A DNA stretch of 64,000 nt from Nemertoderma westbladi (GCA_032718475.1 JAUCBJ010005393.1:124001-188000), one strand, 5' to 3'. Shown: positions 45,631 through 56,644, counted from the stretch's first letter. The notes: generated by a model from the sequence alone, not told the origin. Numbers and translations are program-made.

Positions 45631-46103
45631 CAAGTAACAGCAAGGGAGTGGGTGGAGGAGAATGTGGAGAGGATGTAAGAAGGTTAATCCAAAGGGAGAG
45701 GAGCCGATAACGAGGGGTGACAAAGGAGACAGGAAAGTTAGAGGAGAAGACATGATGTACATGGGGCTGGCAGAGGGCGAGGGGACATTAAATGGTAAGC
45801 CATTATGCGTACCGAAGGATGACCAAGGGTCAATCAGGGGCTTTAACGCCAGTGTACATATTGATGGGGAGGCCAGCAGAGGTGGCATGTACTAGTGAGG
45901 ATGAGATGAAGGGAGGCATTCTACCACCAGGTAACAACAATATGAAGGGTGGCATTTGCCGCCAGGGGACGATGAGGAGTTCTGTGAGGTGGTGGAAAGA
46001 CCCGATCTTAGGGTGGAGAGAAGGGAAGGTCAGATCCAAGAGATTTGGAATTGATAAGGAGAGTGGGGAGAAGAATAATAGGACCTATAGGGGGGGGGGG
46101 GGG
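45631..46103 (+). pseudogene. BEL-related tail with possible C-terminal-domain relic, ending in G tract
   Basis: A frame at 45792-46115 contains GALTPVYILMGRPAEV, which resembles the start of the BEL C-terminal domain (LTPNHFLAQRP in the other element). This would fit an internal deletion joining protease to the Pol C-terminus. It also has the repeated GGCATT...CCRCCAGG phrase near 45913 and 45952. A G14 run at 46090-46103 is where the gypsy element inserted. Confidence 0.4.
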
Positions 46104-46336
46104 TGTTGTATATAAAAGGTCCATAAATGACATAAACATAGTACAATATATATTCGTTCAGTAATTAATATACGGTGTAATGGTGCTGCCCAGTCTACTG
46201 CTGGACAGCGCGTAACATAACAGTCACACTCACACTACGCTAGTACCGGTAATATATACCTAGTCTCTAACTGTGTTTCTCTCGTTTTGAATTTCCCTCC
46301 ACCACTCAAACTCCCTAAGTGTATCTATATACTACA
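46104..46336 (-). repeat. Gypsy 3' LTR
   Basis: 233 bp, starts TGTTGTATATAAAAGG on the + strand and ends TATATACTACA. The element-strand purine stretch CCAGGGGGCG lies just before it (46337-46346 on the + strand as complement). Confidence 0.95.
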
Positions 46337-46760
46337 CGCCCCCTGGTTCATATCTACAACAGTTTAACTAAAGATATGAACCAATCAATTGAAGAGTTTA
46401 ATAAATATCGATCTATGCCTGATAAAAATTTGTTGGCTTCTTTACACGATCACTTTTTCGTCTGACGATTGTCTCACTTGTCTCTGAATCTGAAGATTCT
46501 TTAAATGTTTGTTTGAATTTCCCTCCTGATCCCATAAGTCGTAAAAAACGTCTGTTACGTCTAAGAAAAGACCCTGATTGTAGACGGACAGTATAGGTTC
46601 GGTGATTATCACAGCGCACCACTTCTCCATTTCGATCCCACTTCTTTGTGTCGGGATTTTGAATACGAACATGTTGACCTCTTAGTATTGGATGTAATGT
46701 TCTAGAATCTCGGTTTATAGTGTGCCTCGGTTTTCTTTGATATACCTTCTCTCATGTTGT
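46337..46760 (-). pseudogene. Gypsy integrase C-terminus and 3' region
   Basis: Two short frames, 46672-46442 and 46622-46413, encode basic text with VRCDNHRTYTVRLQSG, FLRRNRRFLRL and ETIVRRKSDRVKKPTNFYQA, the last part of a gypsy Pol after the integrase. They are in different frames because of a shift near 46620. No env frame is visible between here and the LTR. Confidence 0.65.
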
Positions 46761-47445
46761 CGGCATTTATCACATTTTCTATAGTAATTGGATTTAATAC
46801 ATCTTTATGTACAGGTACATTTGTACGAGTACTATGTCCAAACAACATCTGTGATGGTGATAGTCCATCTGACTTTGGTGTATTACGTATTTCCATTAAA
46901 CCATCTTGGAATTTCCTTGATACAATATCAGTAGATGTTTTGCTAACCAATCTTTTAATAATTTTGACCATGGCCTCTGCATGCCCATTACTTTGAGGGT
47001 AATGTGGCGATGAGGGCTCCCATATAACTCCTTATTCCTTAAGAAAGGCCTTCATAGCCTCTGAGTTGTACTGAGGTCCTGAATCTGATCTTAATTTGTA
47101 TGGTATTCCCGTTATTGCAAACCATTGTAAGAGTTTATTTATCACTTGTTGAGATGATGGATCTCTTTCAAATCTATACACAAAAGGATATCCACTTTTA
47201 CGATCTGCATATACTAAATAATGATAACCGTCTTTGTAAAACAGATCACTAGTTGTAGTCTCAAAACAAGTATTAGGAATATTATCAGAAATCATATCCT
47301 CATGAGGATTGCTTGCTTGATGGAATTGACATTCGGAACAGTTTCTTACATAGTTCTCAAGATCAGAATTCATTCCTAACCAATAAACCACTTGCCTTGC
47401 ACATTGTTTAGATCGAACAATACCTAGATGACCTGCATGAGTCTC
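46702..47445 (-). pseudogene. Gypsy integrase
   Basis: The zinc domain has HAGHLGIVRSK and, further on, CSECQF (47391-47330). The core has SDLFYKDGYHYLVYADRKS with the first acid, RSDSGPQYNSEAM with the second, and SNGHAEAMVKIIK with the catalytic Glu. Breaks: a slipped AAGAGACTT repeat at about 47440-47460 adds a TAA, and a TAA at 47030 replaces the residue before GVIWEPSSPHY. 46971-46702 continues in frame with LFGHSTRTNVP. Text similarity suggests a mag/K02A2.6-like Ty3 lineage; not certain. Confidence 0.86.
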
Positions 47446-48890
47446 TTAAGTCTCTTGAAGTCTCTTAAGTATCCATTCTTTAGCATTATTTGGTATTACT
47501 ATGCGGTTCCCCCGCATAACCAAGTTATTAGTGACACTTAATTCACCCCAAATCTTATCAAAAGATTTAACATATTTATTGTCATTGACAGCGCCATTAA
47601 TTATACATTCTTTCAATATGATATAGTCCGTGTCATTTGACCCTATGTCACTTAATTCAACCAAGACTGGGTCAGTGTTTTCTGTACTCACAGCAATTCT
47701 TTGTATAGTAGCTGTTACTCTACGTGTTGTATCAACATCATTATCAGTATCATCCGGATCTGATACTGGTGATCTTGAAAGTGCATCTGGAACAAGATGT
47801 TCACTACCCTTTTTCCATACAGTGGTAAAATTGTATCCAGATAGTTTTTCAAGATATGACTGAAGTCTTGGGTTGTCAACCATATCCATAGTATAATGAT
47901 TAAGGATTGGAATTAGAGGACGATGATCAGTTACTACTTTATAGTTATCCAAACCAGCAAGATATATCCGACATTTGCGTGTTGCCCATAAGACAGCTAA
48001 AGCTTCCCGTTCTATGGTTGCATATCTAGTTTCTACATCCCGTAGAAAACGTGAACCACATTGGATTAATCTCCCGTGTCCATTCTGTTGTTGCATTAAG
48101 GCATACCCAAATCCCCTAGTTCGTGCAGCATCACTATGAAGCGACGTCGGTGCTGATGGGTCAAATTGGGCCAAAATTGGTGGCGATACAAGAGCCTGCT
48201 TGACATTTTCAAAAGCTCTTTGTTGTTCTGGTAGCCATATGAACGCCATTTTAGATTTCAAGTCACATCTGAAAGGTTCAGCCATTGTAGATATATTAGA
48301 AGAGAAATGCCCTAATTGATTTACCAAGCCCAAGAATGAACGTAAATCTGTACGATTAGTAGGAATAGGAAAATTGGCTATGGCATCAATTTTTTGGGGG
48401 TCAGCTTCTATTGCATTGTGGCTAATCAGATAACCTACAAACATTATCTTTCTCTTAGCGAACATGCATTTCTCTGGATTAAGTGTAATATTACTTTTTA
48501 CACAGCGTTCTAGAACCTCACATATGCTATCAATATGAAGTGGAAATGTCTCAGAATCCACTAACATATCATCAACAACTTTGACAAAGTTGTCAATACC
48601 TTCGAAAGCAATATCTCCTCTCCATGAATATGAATCACCAGTGCTAATGAACCCCATTGGAGCTCTTGTGAAGCGATAACGCCCCCAGGGTGTTATGAAT
48701 GTCGTTAGATATTGGCTAGATGTTTCCAATTCCATCTGCCAGTAGCCCTTTGTTGCGTCTAATTTCGAGAACCACTTTGAGTTTTTAGAAATTGTTGCAA
48801 CTGCTTCGTCTGGTGTTCTTATAGGATGAAATGTTTTAATAACCTGACGATTAAGTTTGGTTAAATCCACACATATACGTACGTATGCCA
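47446..48890 (-). pseudogene. Gypsy reverse transcriptase and RNase H
   Basis: About 480 open codons. RT: KLDATKGYWQMELE with the first Asp, FTRAPMGFISTGDS, VKVVDDMLVDSE with the paired catalytic Asps, RKIMFVGYLIS and FLGLVNQLGHF. RNase H: TSLHSDAARTRGFGYALMQQ, YATIEREALAVLWA, YKVVTDHRPLIPI. Then a linker SEHLVPDALSRSP. It copies the element RNA. The 5' part of RT lies in another frame (48851 upward) because of a 4-base duplication at about 48880-48890. Confidence 0.92.
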
Positions 48891-49948
48891 CCTCCAGGTT
48901 TATCGACAACCACAAGTGGATGACACCATTCAACATTTTCATCCCCTAAAGGAACAATAGCACCTATATCGACCATATGGTCAAGTTCCTTCTTAACCTT
49001 TTCCCGATATGCGTATGCTATTTGTCTTGGTACCTTTATTTTGAAAGGTACAAAGTCTGGTTTTAACAATATTTTCATTGGGTGGCCGACTACTGGACCA
49101 GTCATTGTTTTTAACTCCTCCCCAGTGTCAAAAACAGTTGCATAAATTGATTTTAGTGTTGTGATTATAGGCTCACATTGTGCCTCAGTAGGGTTTATTG
49201 GCAATGTAGCTAACCAACGCTTCCTTTCATCTATTGGAAATATATATTGATTTGTAATTGTTGTATTATTAGGTAGTCCTGTACCTTCTGAACTTGGAAA
49301 GTCTTTCTTTAGATTGTTCTCGGTTTTTGAGATATTTGCCATGAATAGATGAGGTGGTAATGGCCTGGGAAAATCTTTATGAATTAAATGAAGTTGTTTA
49401 CACATATTCCTTGATAAGTAAAAATCATCAACATCGTAACAAATTATTACAGTAGTTTTTACTGATATTCCTTCCAATTCTAAAATTACAGTGATAGTTC
49501 CAGCTTGGTCTAGATAATCCCTACTCACATTTTGTAACTTCTCTCCTTGTGGACCCAACATAACTTTCGATTTTCCAATTGCAAATAGAAAACCGTTCCC
49601 AGCAACAGTGTCATCTGATCCACTATCAGCATAAGCTGGAACAATAGCAAGTTTTTTCCCGGTATCTACGTCTTTTACCAAAATATCAACTGTATGTGAA
49701 TTTGTACAATAGTTTGTACTTGCTACACGACGTATCCCAGATATATTTTTGTTTTTATTTCTACAAACTGACTGAAAATGACCCTTTTTTCCACATGAAA
49801 TGCAGTTGCGATCCTTTGCAGGGCATATAGTATTATCAACATGTTTAGGATAGGCACAACGGCTGCATCTTTCAAAGTCATTGCTAGTTTTCAAAATAGG
49901 TTTTTCGTCATTTAAAGAGTTAGTTATCAAATTTGTTTTGTTTTGCAC
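48851..49948 (-). pseudogene. Gypsy zinc knuckles, protease and RT start
   Basis: 365 codons. CSRCAYPKHVDNTIC and CISCGKKGHFQSVC are zinc knuckles, the second a perfect CCHC. IVPAYADSGSDDTVAG has the DSG of the aspartic protease. LPINPTEAQCEPII and VPRQIAYAYREKVKKELDHM are the RT start, and WCHPLVVVDKPGGGIR the motif before catalysis. The frame ends wrongly after GGGIR because CGTA is duplicated; the correct continuation is in the frame of the next feature. Confidence 0.9.
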
Positions 49949-50899
49949 TTTTTGTTTAAATTTACCCTTTTTATACTCAGATTTGTTTTTGATTCCTGCT
50001 ATTGCGGACTGGGAATTTAGTGATGTAGATTTACCCGCCTCAGCTACTTATTATTAGACTGAGCAAATTGGTAGGCACCCAATAAGTCGAGAGGAGGTAC
50101 TTTCTCTATAATTCGTCGCCGGAGATCATTATCATCGAGGCCGAGGAGAATAATGCAGTATTGAGAGTTTGTTTATCAACCTTATCCACATATTCCGCAG
50201 AATAAAGTAAACTGGCATAATAATCAGAAATATTTCTATGAAATATTTTTGCCAATCTACATTAGGATTTCTTACAGATTTCAGATGTTTTCTGATAAGG
50301 TTTAACATTTCCTCGGTCCCAGAGATTTTATCTCTATCTATTCCGGCCACATATTCCACCATGTTTGCGAAGCCTGGTGAAAAAAGTTGATGTAGAGTTG
50401 CAATTTGCGTCTCCCTGGATCAACCCTTTAAATGTGCCAACAGATAATAATCATTCCAGTTTTCCATCCATTCGTCAAATTCTCTCAAGTATATCCCTTT
50501 TTCTAGGGATGGCGGAGCCCTAACAGTCCGCTTTGGAGTTGACGAACTGGGCCTGGATCCGGATACAACTGGTGGACCAGTCTGTATCGGATTCTCAATT
50601 GAAACCAAATTTCTATTTACTTTTCCAGTAAAAAATTTTGCTTCCATTACCGAAGAATGCATTTTAGAAAAATATTCATCCTCCTCCGGTTGTGGAATAT
50701 CCTGGTATTCCACCACGTGGAAGTTGGCTTCACTGTACCGTTCCCAACGGTTGACCAACTCATTAAGGGCGATTTCCAGTGTTGCGACATCATCCTCGTC
50801 GTAAGGCATTTGAATTTGAGCCGCTTTATGGTGGAAATCGTGTTCACTGGCATTTAAATAACCTTTATGAGCCCTTCTTGAGTTTTTCAGTTTTTCCAT
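49949..50899 (-). pseudogene. Gypsy gag
   Basis: Starts at ATG 50899, about 250 bases inside the 5' LTR. LNELVNRWERYSEANFHVV is helical, and LREFDEWMENWNDYYLLAHL is the gag start motif of this lineage type. A TGA at 50417-50419 interrupts; text continues in frame with TQIATLHQLFSPGFANMVEY and VRNPNVDWQKYFIEIF. A frameshift near 50230 moves the end (NDLRRRIIEKVPPLDLLGAY) to another frame. It would form the particle. Confidence 0.78.
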
Positions 50900-51130
50900 C
50901 CGTATGTAATTATTTTAATGAACGATTAAATTATTGACGTCAATATCTGACAGTTTAGCGGCAAGAAAAATAAACTATTATATAATATATTTTAAGTATA
51001 TTATATAGCCTTCTTTAACTCACAGTTACATCTGCTTAACTTCAGAAATCAGATATTGCGTGGATCCAGGATTTCAGAATTCCTGTATTTAGTTATACTT
51101 CCATTCCGCCATTATAGACATTCCAGCAAT

Positions 51131-51146
51131 CCTACACACTGCGCCA
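51131..51146 (-). promoter_or_regulatory. Gypsy primer binding site
   Basis: Directly inside the 5' LTR the element strand reads TGGCGCAGTGTGTAGG. TGG at this place fits pairing with a tRNA CCA end. The tRNA species was not identified. Confidence 0.6.
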
Positions 51147-51379
51147 TGTTGTATATAAAAGGTCCATAAATGACATAAACATAGTACAATATATATTCGT
51201 TCAGTAATTAATATACGGTGTAATGGTGCTGCCCAGTCTACTGCTGGACAGCGCGTAACATAACAGTCACACTCACACTACACTAGTACCGGTAATATAT
51301 ACCTAGTCTCTAACTGTGTTTCTCTCGTTTTGAATTTCCCTCCACCACTCAAACTCCCTAAGTGTATCTATATACTACA
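51147..51379 (-). repeat. Gypsy 5' LTR
   Basis: 233 bp, identical to 46104-46336 except one base. Outside it the sequence continues as a G tract (GGGGGGGCAGGGGG), the other half of the target. Confidence 0.95.
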
Positions 51380-51734
51380 GGGGGGGCAGGGGGAGAGTTG
51401 CCTTCTGGAAGAATCGCCCTTAGGTTTTTGAGTCGTCCAATAAACTGGACTGAGGGGGGTGGGAATGAGGGCGATACACCCTTCCCACAAAATAAAATAT
51501 AAAAAAAAATAATATTTAGGAGTAGCTAGTTATAATTACGTACGTCTGATGGGTACAAATGTACAATACATATGTAGTACACAACACATGTACTAACAAA
51601 TGGTACGAATGTACCAATGTACATAATAGGAGTAGCTAGTTACAATTGCGTACGTTCGATGGGTACAAAAATGTACAATAAATGCATAGAACACATGTAC
51701 TAACGTAGGGTACGAAGTACCAATGTACATAATT
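51380..51734 (+). other. Continuation of the BEL-related element, non-coding
   Basis: G-rich start, then TGTACAAT/TACGTACG-type short repeats, including a near copy of AGTAGCTAGTTA-AATT-CGTACGT at 51522 and 51631. No frame with a motif. Confidence 0.3.
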
Positions 51735-51983
51735 TACGCACTAACGCCGGGTCAATGGGACCATACGTTCGCACTAACGCTGGGTCAATGGGACCATACA
51801 TACACACTAACGCCGGGTCAATGGGACCATACGTACACACTAACACCGGGTCAATGGGACCATACATACACACTAACGCCGGGTCAATGAGACCATATGT
51901 ACGCACTAACGCTGGGTCAATGGGACCACACATACGCACTAATGCCGGGTCAACGGGACCATATGCCGGGTCAACGGGACCAT
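51735..51983 (+). repeat. 33 bp minisatellite, about 7.5 units
   Basis: Unit of the type CACTAACGCCGGGTCAATGG followed by GACCATACGTACG. As 33 is a multiple of 3, both strands read as repeated proteins; I treat these as artefacts. Confidence 0.9.
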
Positions 51984-52520
51984 AGAGTCTAGCTAGAGTC
52001 ATGGTTGAGGGTTAACGGAGATATTAGGGAAACACATGGGAGGAAGAGTAGAGGGGTAGGCCAACCCAGATTGTGCGGTCATTGAACAACAGGGCAGAGT
52101 TTAGGATTTATTGTGAGAGCTTATATCCTGCGGGATAAGAATCGTCCAGACGGGCGCTACCAGGGGTATGAGTAGGAGGGACACTTGATGGGACCGTGGG
52201 TTGTGCGGGCTAACAGGCGTGTATAGTGAGAATAAAAGGGTTTGAGTATGAGAGGAGCATGGGGAGGAGGTGCTGGAGTTTGGAGGAAAAGTAAGAGGTG
52301 CGTGGTTAAAGTGTGGGGGAGCGAGCAGAGGGGTGAGGCTCCTCCTCACCTCACTAGTCCCATAGGACTCATCCTCCCCTGGACGATGGTGTCCGGGGAG
52401 TTTACCGGAGTTTCCTAAGTTATGTGCATTCTGTTGTGAGGTACAAGAAATTTTCAACAAATAAATATTATTAAGTGAATAATCGAGGAAAAGAGTCCAT
52501 CCAGAATTCAATTCCCGTCT
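51984..52520 (+). mobile_element. BEL-related 3' internal part (matches 1359-1960)
   Basis: Shares with 1359-1960 the blocks CGCTACCAGGGG, AGGAGGGACACT, ATGGGACC, TTGAGTATGAGAG and GTGTGGGGGAGCGAGC in order. In the 1.3 kb copy an LTR follows, but here I could not find one. The end of the element is therefore unclear. Confidence 0.5.
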
Positions 52521-52762
52521 CTCTTTTTAAGTAGGTAAAATATTATTTTCTAATATTGCTATTTTGTTCCATGTGTCACCTTATCAGGACAGAATATTAT
52601 ATTAATTAATTAAATTGATTTCGTTTTGATGTTCCGTTATTGTGCTTTAATTGAATTTTCTGTAATTGTGCTCTGCTAATTTGAATTCAATTTATATTAT
52701 TCTGTCAATAAACGTATATACAGTATATATATATATAGTACTGAGTGCCAAGGTACCAGTAG
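52521..52762. other. AT-rich spacer
   Basis: AT-rich with a (TA)n run at about 52718-52738; no gene seen. Confidence 0.4.
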
Positions 52763-53067
52763 TATGATTATGAGGAGAGAATCAGGGAAGTTGAACACTC
52801 AACTTTCACTCCCCTCATATTTTCAGCGTTTGGTGGAATGGCGCCAACTGCTCGCCAGTTTTTCAAGAGACACGCGCTGAAGCTGGCTGATAAGCGCGAC
52901 GTTCGGTATTCGGAGTGTGTGGTGTGGGTACGGCGAAAAGTTAACTTCGCGCTGTTGCGCCTTCACTGATGTGCCTTCGGGGTTGCAGGTCTGCCTCGAA
53001 ACGCCCGGTACAGTGTTCTGTGGCCGACGTATCCGTCCGTCTGGCAAACGCGGACACAGAACCGTAG
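52763..53067 (+). pseudogene. Retroelement protein C-terminal tail
   Basis: The + strand reads YDYEERIREVEHSTFTPLIF, SAFGGMAPTARQFFKRHALK, ADKRDVRYSECVVWVRRKVN and FALLR. After a frameshift at about 52966 it reads MCLRGCRSASKRPVQCSVAD and ends at TAG 53065-53067. This succession, EVEH, FTPLIFSAFGGM, YSECVVWVRRK, FALLR, CLRG, is a tail I know as very common in invertebrate RT-like predicted proteins. I recognise the pattern, not the exact family. Upstream RT is not present here. Confidence 0.55.
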
Positions 53068-53129
53068 TTGTGATGGTGGTGGGTAATGCTTCTGCACTAC
53101 TTTTAAAAAGCCCTCCATTTATTTATATC

Positions 53130-55011
53130 CTATAATTACAGTCAGCTGGTGATGGGTTTTTTATGATATTTGTAAGATGTGTTTTTCAAATTTGAAAGAT
53201 TTTTATACTTCAAATTTTTTATTAAAATTACTTCAATTAAATCTTAAAATCTACAAAGTCACTGGTGTAGTTTTTCATTTTTACAGCACCAAAATTTGAC
53301 ATCAGCACCAAGAGAACAATTTTCAAACAATATGAAAGTTGCAGTTTTCACCTAATCTTTTTCAATATAAATTTTGTGAGGCGCCAGATCCATCGAAAGA
53401 TATTTTAAAATCATCTGGTTACAATAAATGGCCCTTTTGGGCTTCTACGGAGGCGCAAAGTAATAATTAAAAACAAGTTCACTTTTCAGTTTGATCACAA
53501 AACTTAATTGATACTTTGCTATAAATTAACTATTATAGGTTTTTCTTGGCGCTGATTCTAATAGAATGGATTGGAAATGCTACAGTTCATTGCAACTCGT
53601 ATTTTCAGAGTAATATGACAAGTAATAATTGGCAGTATTAGTTCTCTACGTGGCATAAAATGAAAAAAAAAAACAAGTAACCAGCACTTTTCAGTTTAAC
53701 ACAAAAGTTTTAATTAACTTATACTATGCTATAAATTCATATTTCCAGGTTTTTCGGGGTGCTGAATCTATTGGATTACATTTCTAATTCTTCAGATCAT
53801 AGCTACTTGTATTTGTCGCCTAATATGACAAATATTTTGTTGTAGCACCAAATTTCGTTCCCATCACCAAAAAGTACAAGTTTGAGATGTCCAGTGCTGT
53901 GTCAATTTATTCAACGAATTCAAGACCCCCATAAACCCGTATAACGCAAGAAACAAGATGGCACTATCTATGGATCAATTTGCTTATTTTCAACAATCGC
54001 GACAACGGCGAAAAATACAAGTTTGAAAACTCTTATGAAATTTTTACTGTTTCCATTGAATTCAGAACCCTCACAAAGCCGTATAACGCAAGAAACGAGG
54101 TGACACAATCAATTGATATATTTGATGGGTTACAACATTTGGTGCTAGCACCAAATTTTGCACCCTCTTTCGAAAAATACAAATTTGAGATGTCTAGTTT
54201 TAGATAATTATTTAATCCATTGAATTCAGAACAACCATAAACTTCTAAATTAGAAGAAATAAGTTGTCACAATCAATTGAACTATTGAATTTATTTTCAA
54301 AATTTTGTGTTGGCACCAAATTTTGCGCACAACTTCACCTAAAAATATAAGTTTATATTTAAAATCTAGATAATAGATGTTTAGGAAAAGTCATAAAATT
54401 TTAAAGAGGGAGGTCACTAAATAATTTTTGGTCCATTATTTTTTTACATGTAATTTTAAACTGATTTTTATGCTGATTACAAATATACAATCCATTTGAC
54501 AATATCTGTTTTCTGACGTAGACCACCTTCACTCTTAAAATCTTTGAAGATAACATAACGTATTTTTTAATATGTTTAGTTAATTAAATTGTTGTTCCCT
54601 TTGCAACTTCGATTTCAAACTGGGTTAGATGGAACACTTAAATATCTCAAAAAATCAATGGAACCAACAAGCTGGTACCATCTTTTCCATCGTGAATACT
54701 TTATAATAATTGTCTGAACAAAAATTATCGACCGAAGAAGGTTTTATGTTATGCTGGCGTTTAGTGGACATTGCCGATGACTTAATAATTCTCTCTACGC
54801 ATAAAAAGCCGAATCTTGAAGGTTATAACCACAACATTTCCCATTGTCGTTTTGAACAATATTATGTAGGCCTATATATTATATATATATCATTACACGA
54901 AGTGGGGCCTTCGCGCAGCACGTGACTTAAATTTAATTTAAGTACTAATTCGAAAGTATTACTGTATTAGCAAATTTTAAGCAGATTTCGCCTAATCACT
55001 TTTTACCTCTT
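53130..55011. repeat. Degenerate long tandem repeat
   Basis: Recurring ordered phrases: GCACCAAATTTTG, AAAAATACAAGTTTGAGA, CCGTATAACGCAAGAAAC and CACAATCAATTGA, at about 53840-54000, 54040-54190 and 54220-54370. This gives a period near 190 bases, with more decayed units at 53230-53700. It resembles the repeat at 18.2-18.7 kb in the GCACC-AATTTTG / AAAAATACAAGT phrases. No gene is supported. Confidence 0.5.
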
Positions 55012-55435
55012 TCATTTATATTCAGACATTTCTGACTCTAGCGGTATAGTGAGAACTGAAGATGGATTAGGGTCTCCAGCCCCACAAAGACACAGCCTAT
55101 GGATGAATAGTACATACGTACATCGGCCAAGTTTCATCTTGAATAACGGATAACGAAATGAGAGACGGATCTCACTTTCAAAAATTTCGTCGTATAGCGG
55201 CAGACCGATTAAATCTCCCCCCCCCCCCCCCCCCCCACAAAGACGCAGCATGTGGTCCAGAATATATGGCAAGATTCAGCTTAAACTGATTAAAATCAAT
55301 GAGACGGGAGAATCTATTCACTTTCAGGCATAAAGTAGTCCTATAGCGGGTGACTGTTGAACTAATTTTCAACAAAACAAATTTTCAACTTGGCAGCTTT
55401 AAATTCGACAAAGTTATAAGCATGTCAATATCATA
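55012..55435 (+). repeat. Decayed flank units of the 315 bp satellite
   Basis: Units at about 55020, 55170 and 55320 each have a CACTTTCA-like start, a CTCTAGCGG or TATAGCGG core and a CCAAGTTTCA-like phrase, about 150 bases apart. A 20-base C run is at 55217-55236. They are monomers of the repeat that follows. Confidence 0.7.
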
Positions 55436-56380
55436 ACGACGACAACGATTTCACTTTCAGACATTTGGCCCTCTAGCGGCAGACTGGAGAACTGCAGATG
55501 GATTCGCCTCCTTTGAAAGTCACAGCTAATGGTCTAATACATATCTGCCAAGTTTCAGCTTAAACGGATTAAAAGCAAAGAAATGGGAGGGCATTTAATG
55601 TTTAGACATGTGGCCCTCTAGCGGGAGACCATTGCACTGATGGTGTCTGAAAGTCTCTCAAAAATCTCAACTTTAGCTCATATTGATACCTACAAATTTT
55701 CAACTTGGCAGCTTTAAATCCGACAAAGTTATTAGCATGTCAAAATCGTAACGACGACAACGATTTCACTTTCAGACCTTTGGACCTCTAGCGGCAGACT
55801 GGAGAACTGCAGATGGATTCGCCTCCTTTGAAAGTCACAGCTAATGGTCTAATACATATCTGCCAAGTTTCAGCTTAAACGGATTAAAAGCAAAGAAATG
55901 GGAGGGCATTTAATGTTTAGACATGTGGCCCTCTAGCGGGAGACCATTGCACTGATGGTGTCTGAAAGTCTCTCAAAAATCTCAACTTTTGCTCATATTG
56001 ATACCTACAAATTTTCAACTTGGCAGCTTTAAATCCGACAAAGTTATTAGCATGTCAAAATCGTAACGACGACAACGATTTCACTTTCAGACCTTTGGCC
56101 CTCTAGCGGCAGACTGGAGAACTGCAGATGGATTCGCCTCCTTTGAAAGTCACAGCTAATGGTCTAATACATATCTGCCAAGTTTCAGCTTAAACGGATT
56201 AAAAGCAAAGAAATGGGAGGGCATTTAATGTTTAGACATGTGGCCCTCTAGCGGGAGACCATTGCACTGATGGTGTCTGAAAGTCTCTCAAAAATCTCAA
56301 CTTTTGCTCATATTGATACCTACAAATTTTCAACTTGGCAGCTTTAAATCCGACAAAGTTATTAGCATGTCAAAATCGTA
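55436..56380 (+). repeat. 315 bp satellite, three units
   Basis: Unit starts at 55436, 55751 and 56066 share ACGACGACAACGATTTCAC; the next boundary is 56381, so the period is exactly 315. Units are nearly identical. Inside each unit the phrase GGCCCTCTAGCGG occurs twice, about 150-155 bases apart, so the 315-mer is an old dimer of the flank monomer. Confidence 0.93.
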
Positions 56381-56394
56381 ACGACGACGACGAC

Positions 56395-56439
<45 letters not shown>

Positions 56440-56460
56440 AACGACGACGACGACGACGAC
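56381..56460 (+). repeat. (ACG)n array
   Basis: An ACG trinucleotide run, interrupted by AACGAC; it grew from the ACGACGACAACG phrase of the satellite. The Arg-rich frame on the minus strand is a by-product. Confidence 0.95.
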
Positions 56461-56644
56461 AACTATTTGCATAAATTGACCCACCCCCTAACAGTGTCAA
56501 TTCGCTAAGGCTCCGCCAACTTCGTGGCTCGCCCCACAATAAAAAAAACATCAAACCTACAGTAGAGAAGGCTACAGCAAATATAGTAGACCTACTTCAT
56601 TCCCACATAATTTGATATACAACAAATTATATATCCTGTGTAGT

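Larger units (their letters stand above)
46104..51379 (-). mobile_element. Ty3/gypsy LTR retrotransposon, complete ends
   Basis: Minus-strand element of 5276 bp with two 233 bp LTRs (46104-46336 and 51147-51379) differing at one base (position ACG/ACA near 46242). Ends are TGTAGTATATAG...TATACAACA in element orientation. It is inserted in a G tract, so both flanks are G runs and the 5 bp duplication reads GGGGG. Order: LTR, primer site, gag, zinc knuckles, protease, RT, RNase H, integrase, purine tract, LTR. Gag and Pol carry stops and frameshifts despite the young LTRs. Confidence 0.93.
39602..52400 (+). mobile_element. BEL-related element keeping gag and protease, RT deleted
   Basis: Plus-strand order: LTR, gag N-terminus, charged coiled coil, Asn-rich and low-complexity stretch, DUF1759-type gag core, zinc knuckle, protease (DUF1758-type), then a short tail and a G tract. 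No RT, RNase H or integrase core is visible. 51380-52370 probably continues it, because 52160-52370 matches 1359-1960, which precedes a matching LTR. The 3' LTR was not found. It contains a MITE (41224-41612) and a complete gypsy element (46104-51379). Confidence 0.65.

Noticed and set aside
44646-45643. Minus-strand frames over the protease
   Set aside because: They are shadows of the plus-strand BEL-related protease with its clear conserved blocks.
51700-52002. Repeated-protein frames on both strands
   Set aside because: The 33 bp minisatellite is in frame with itself on both strands.
56330-56554. Arg-rich frame on the minus strand
   Set aside because: It is the (ACG)n run read in one frame.
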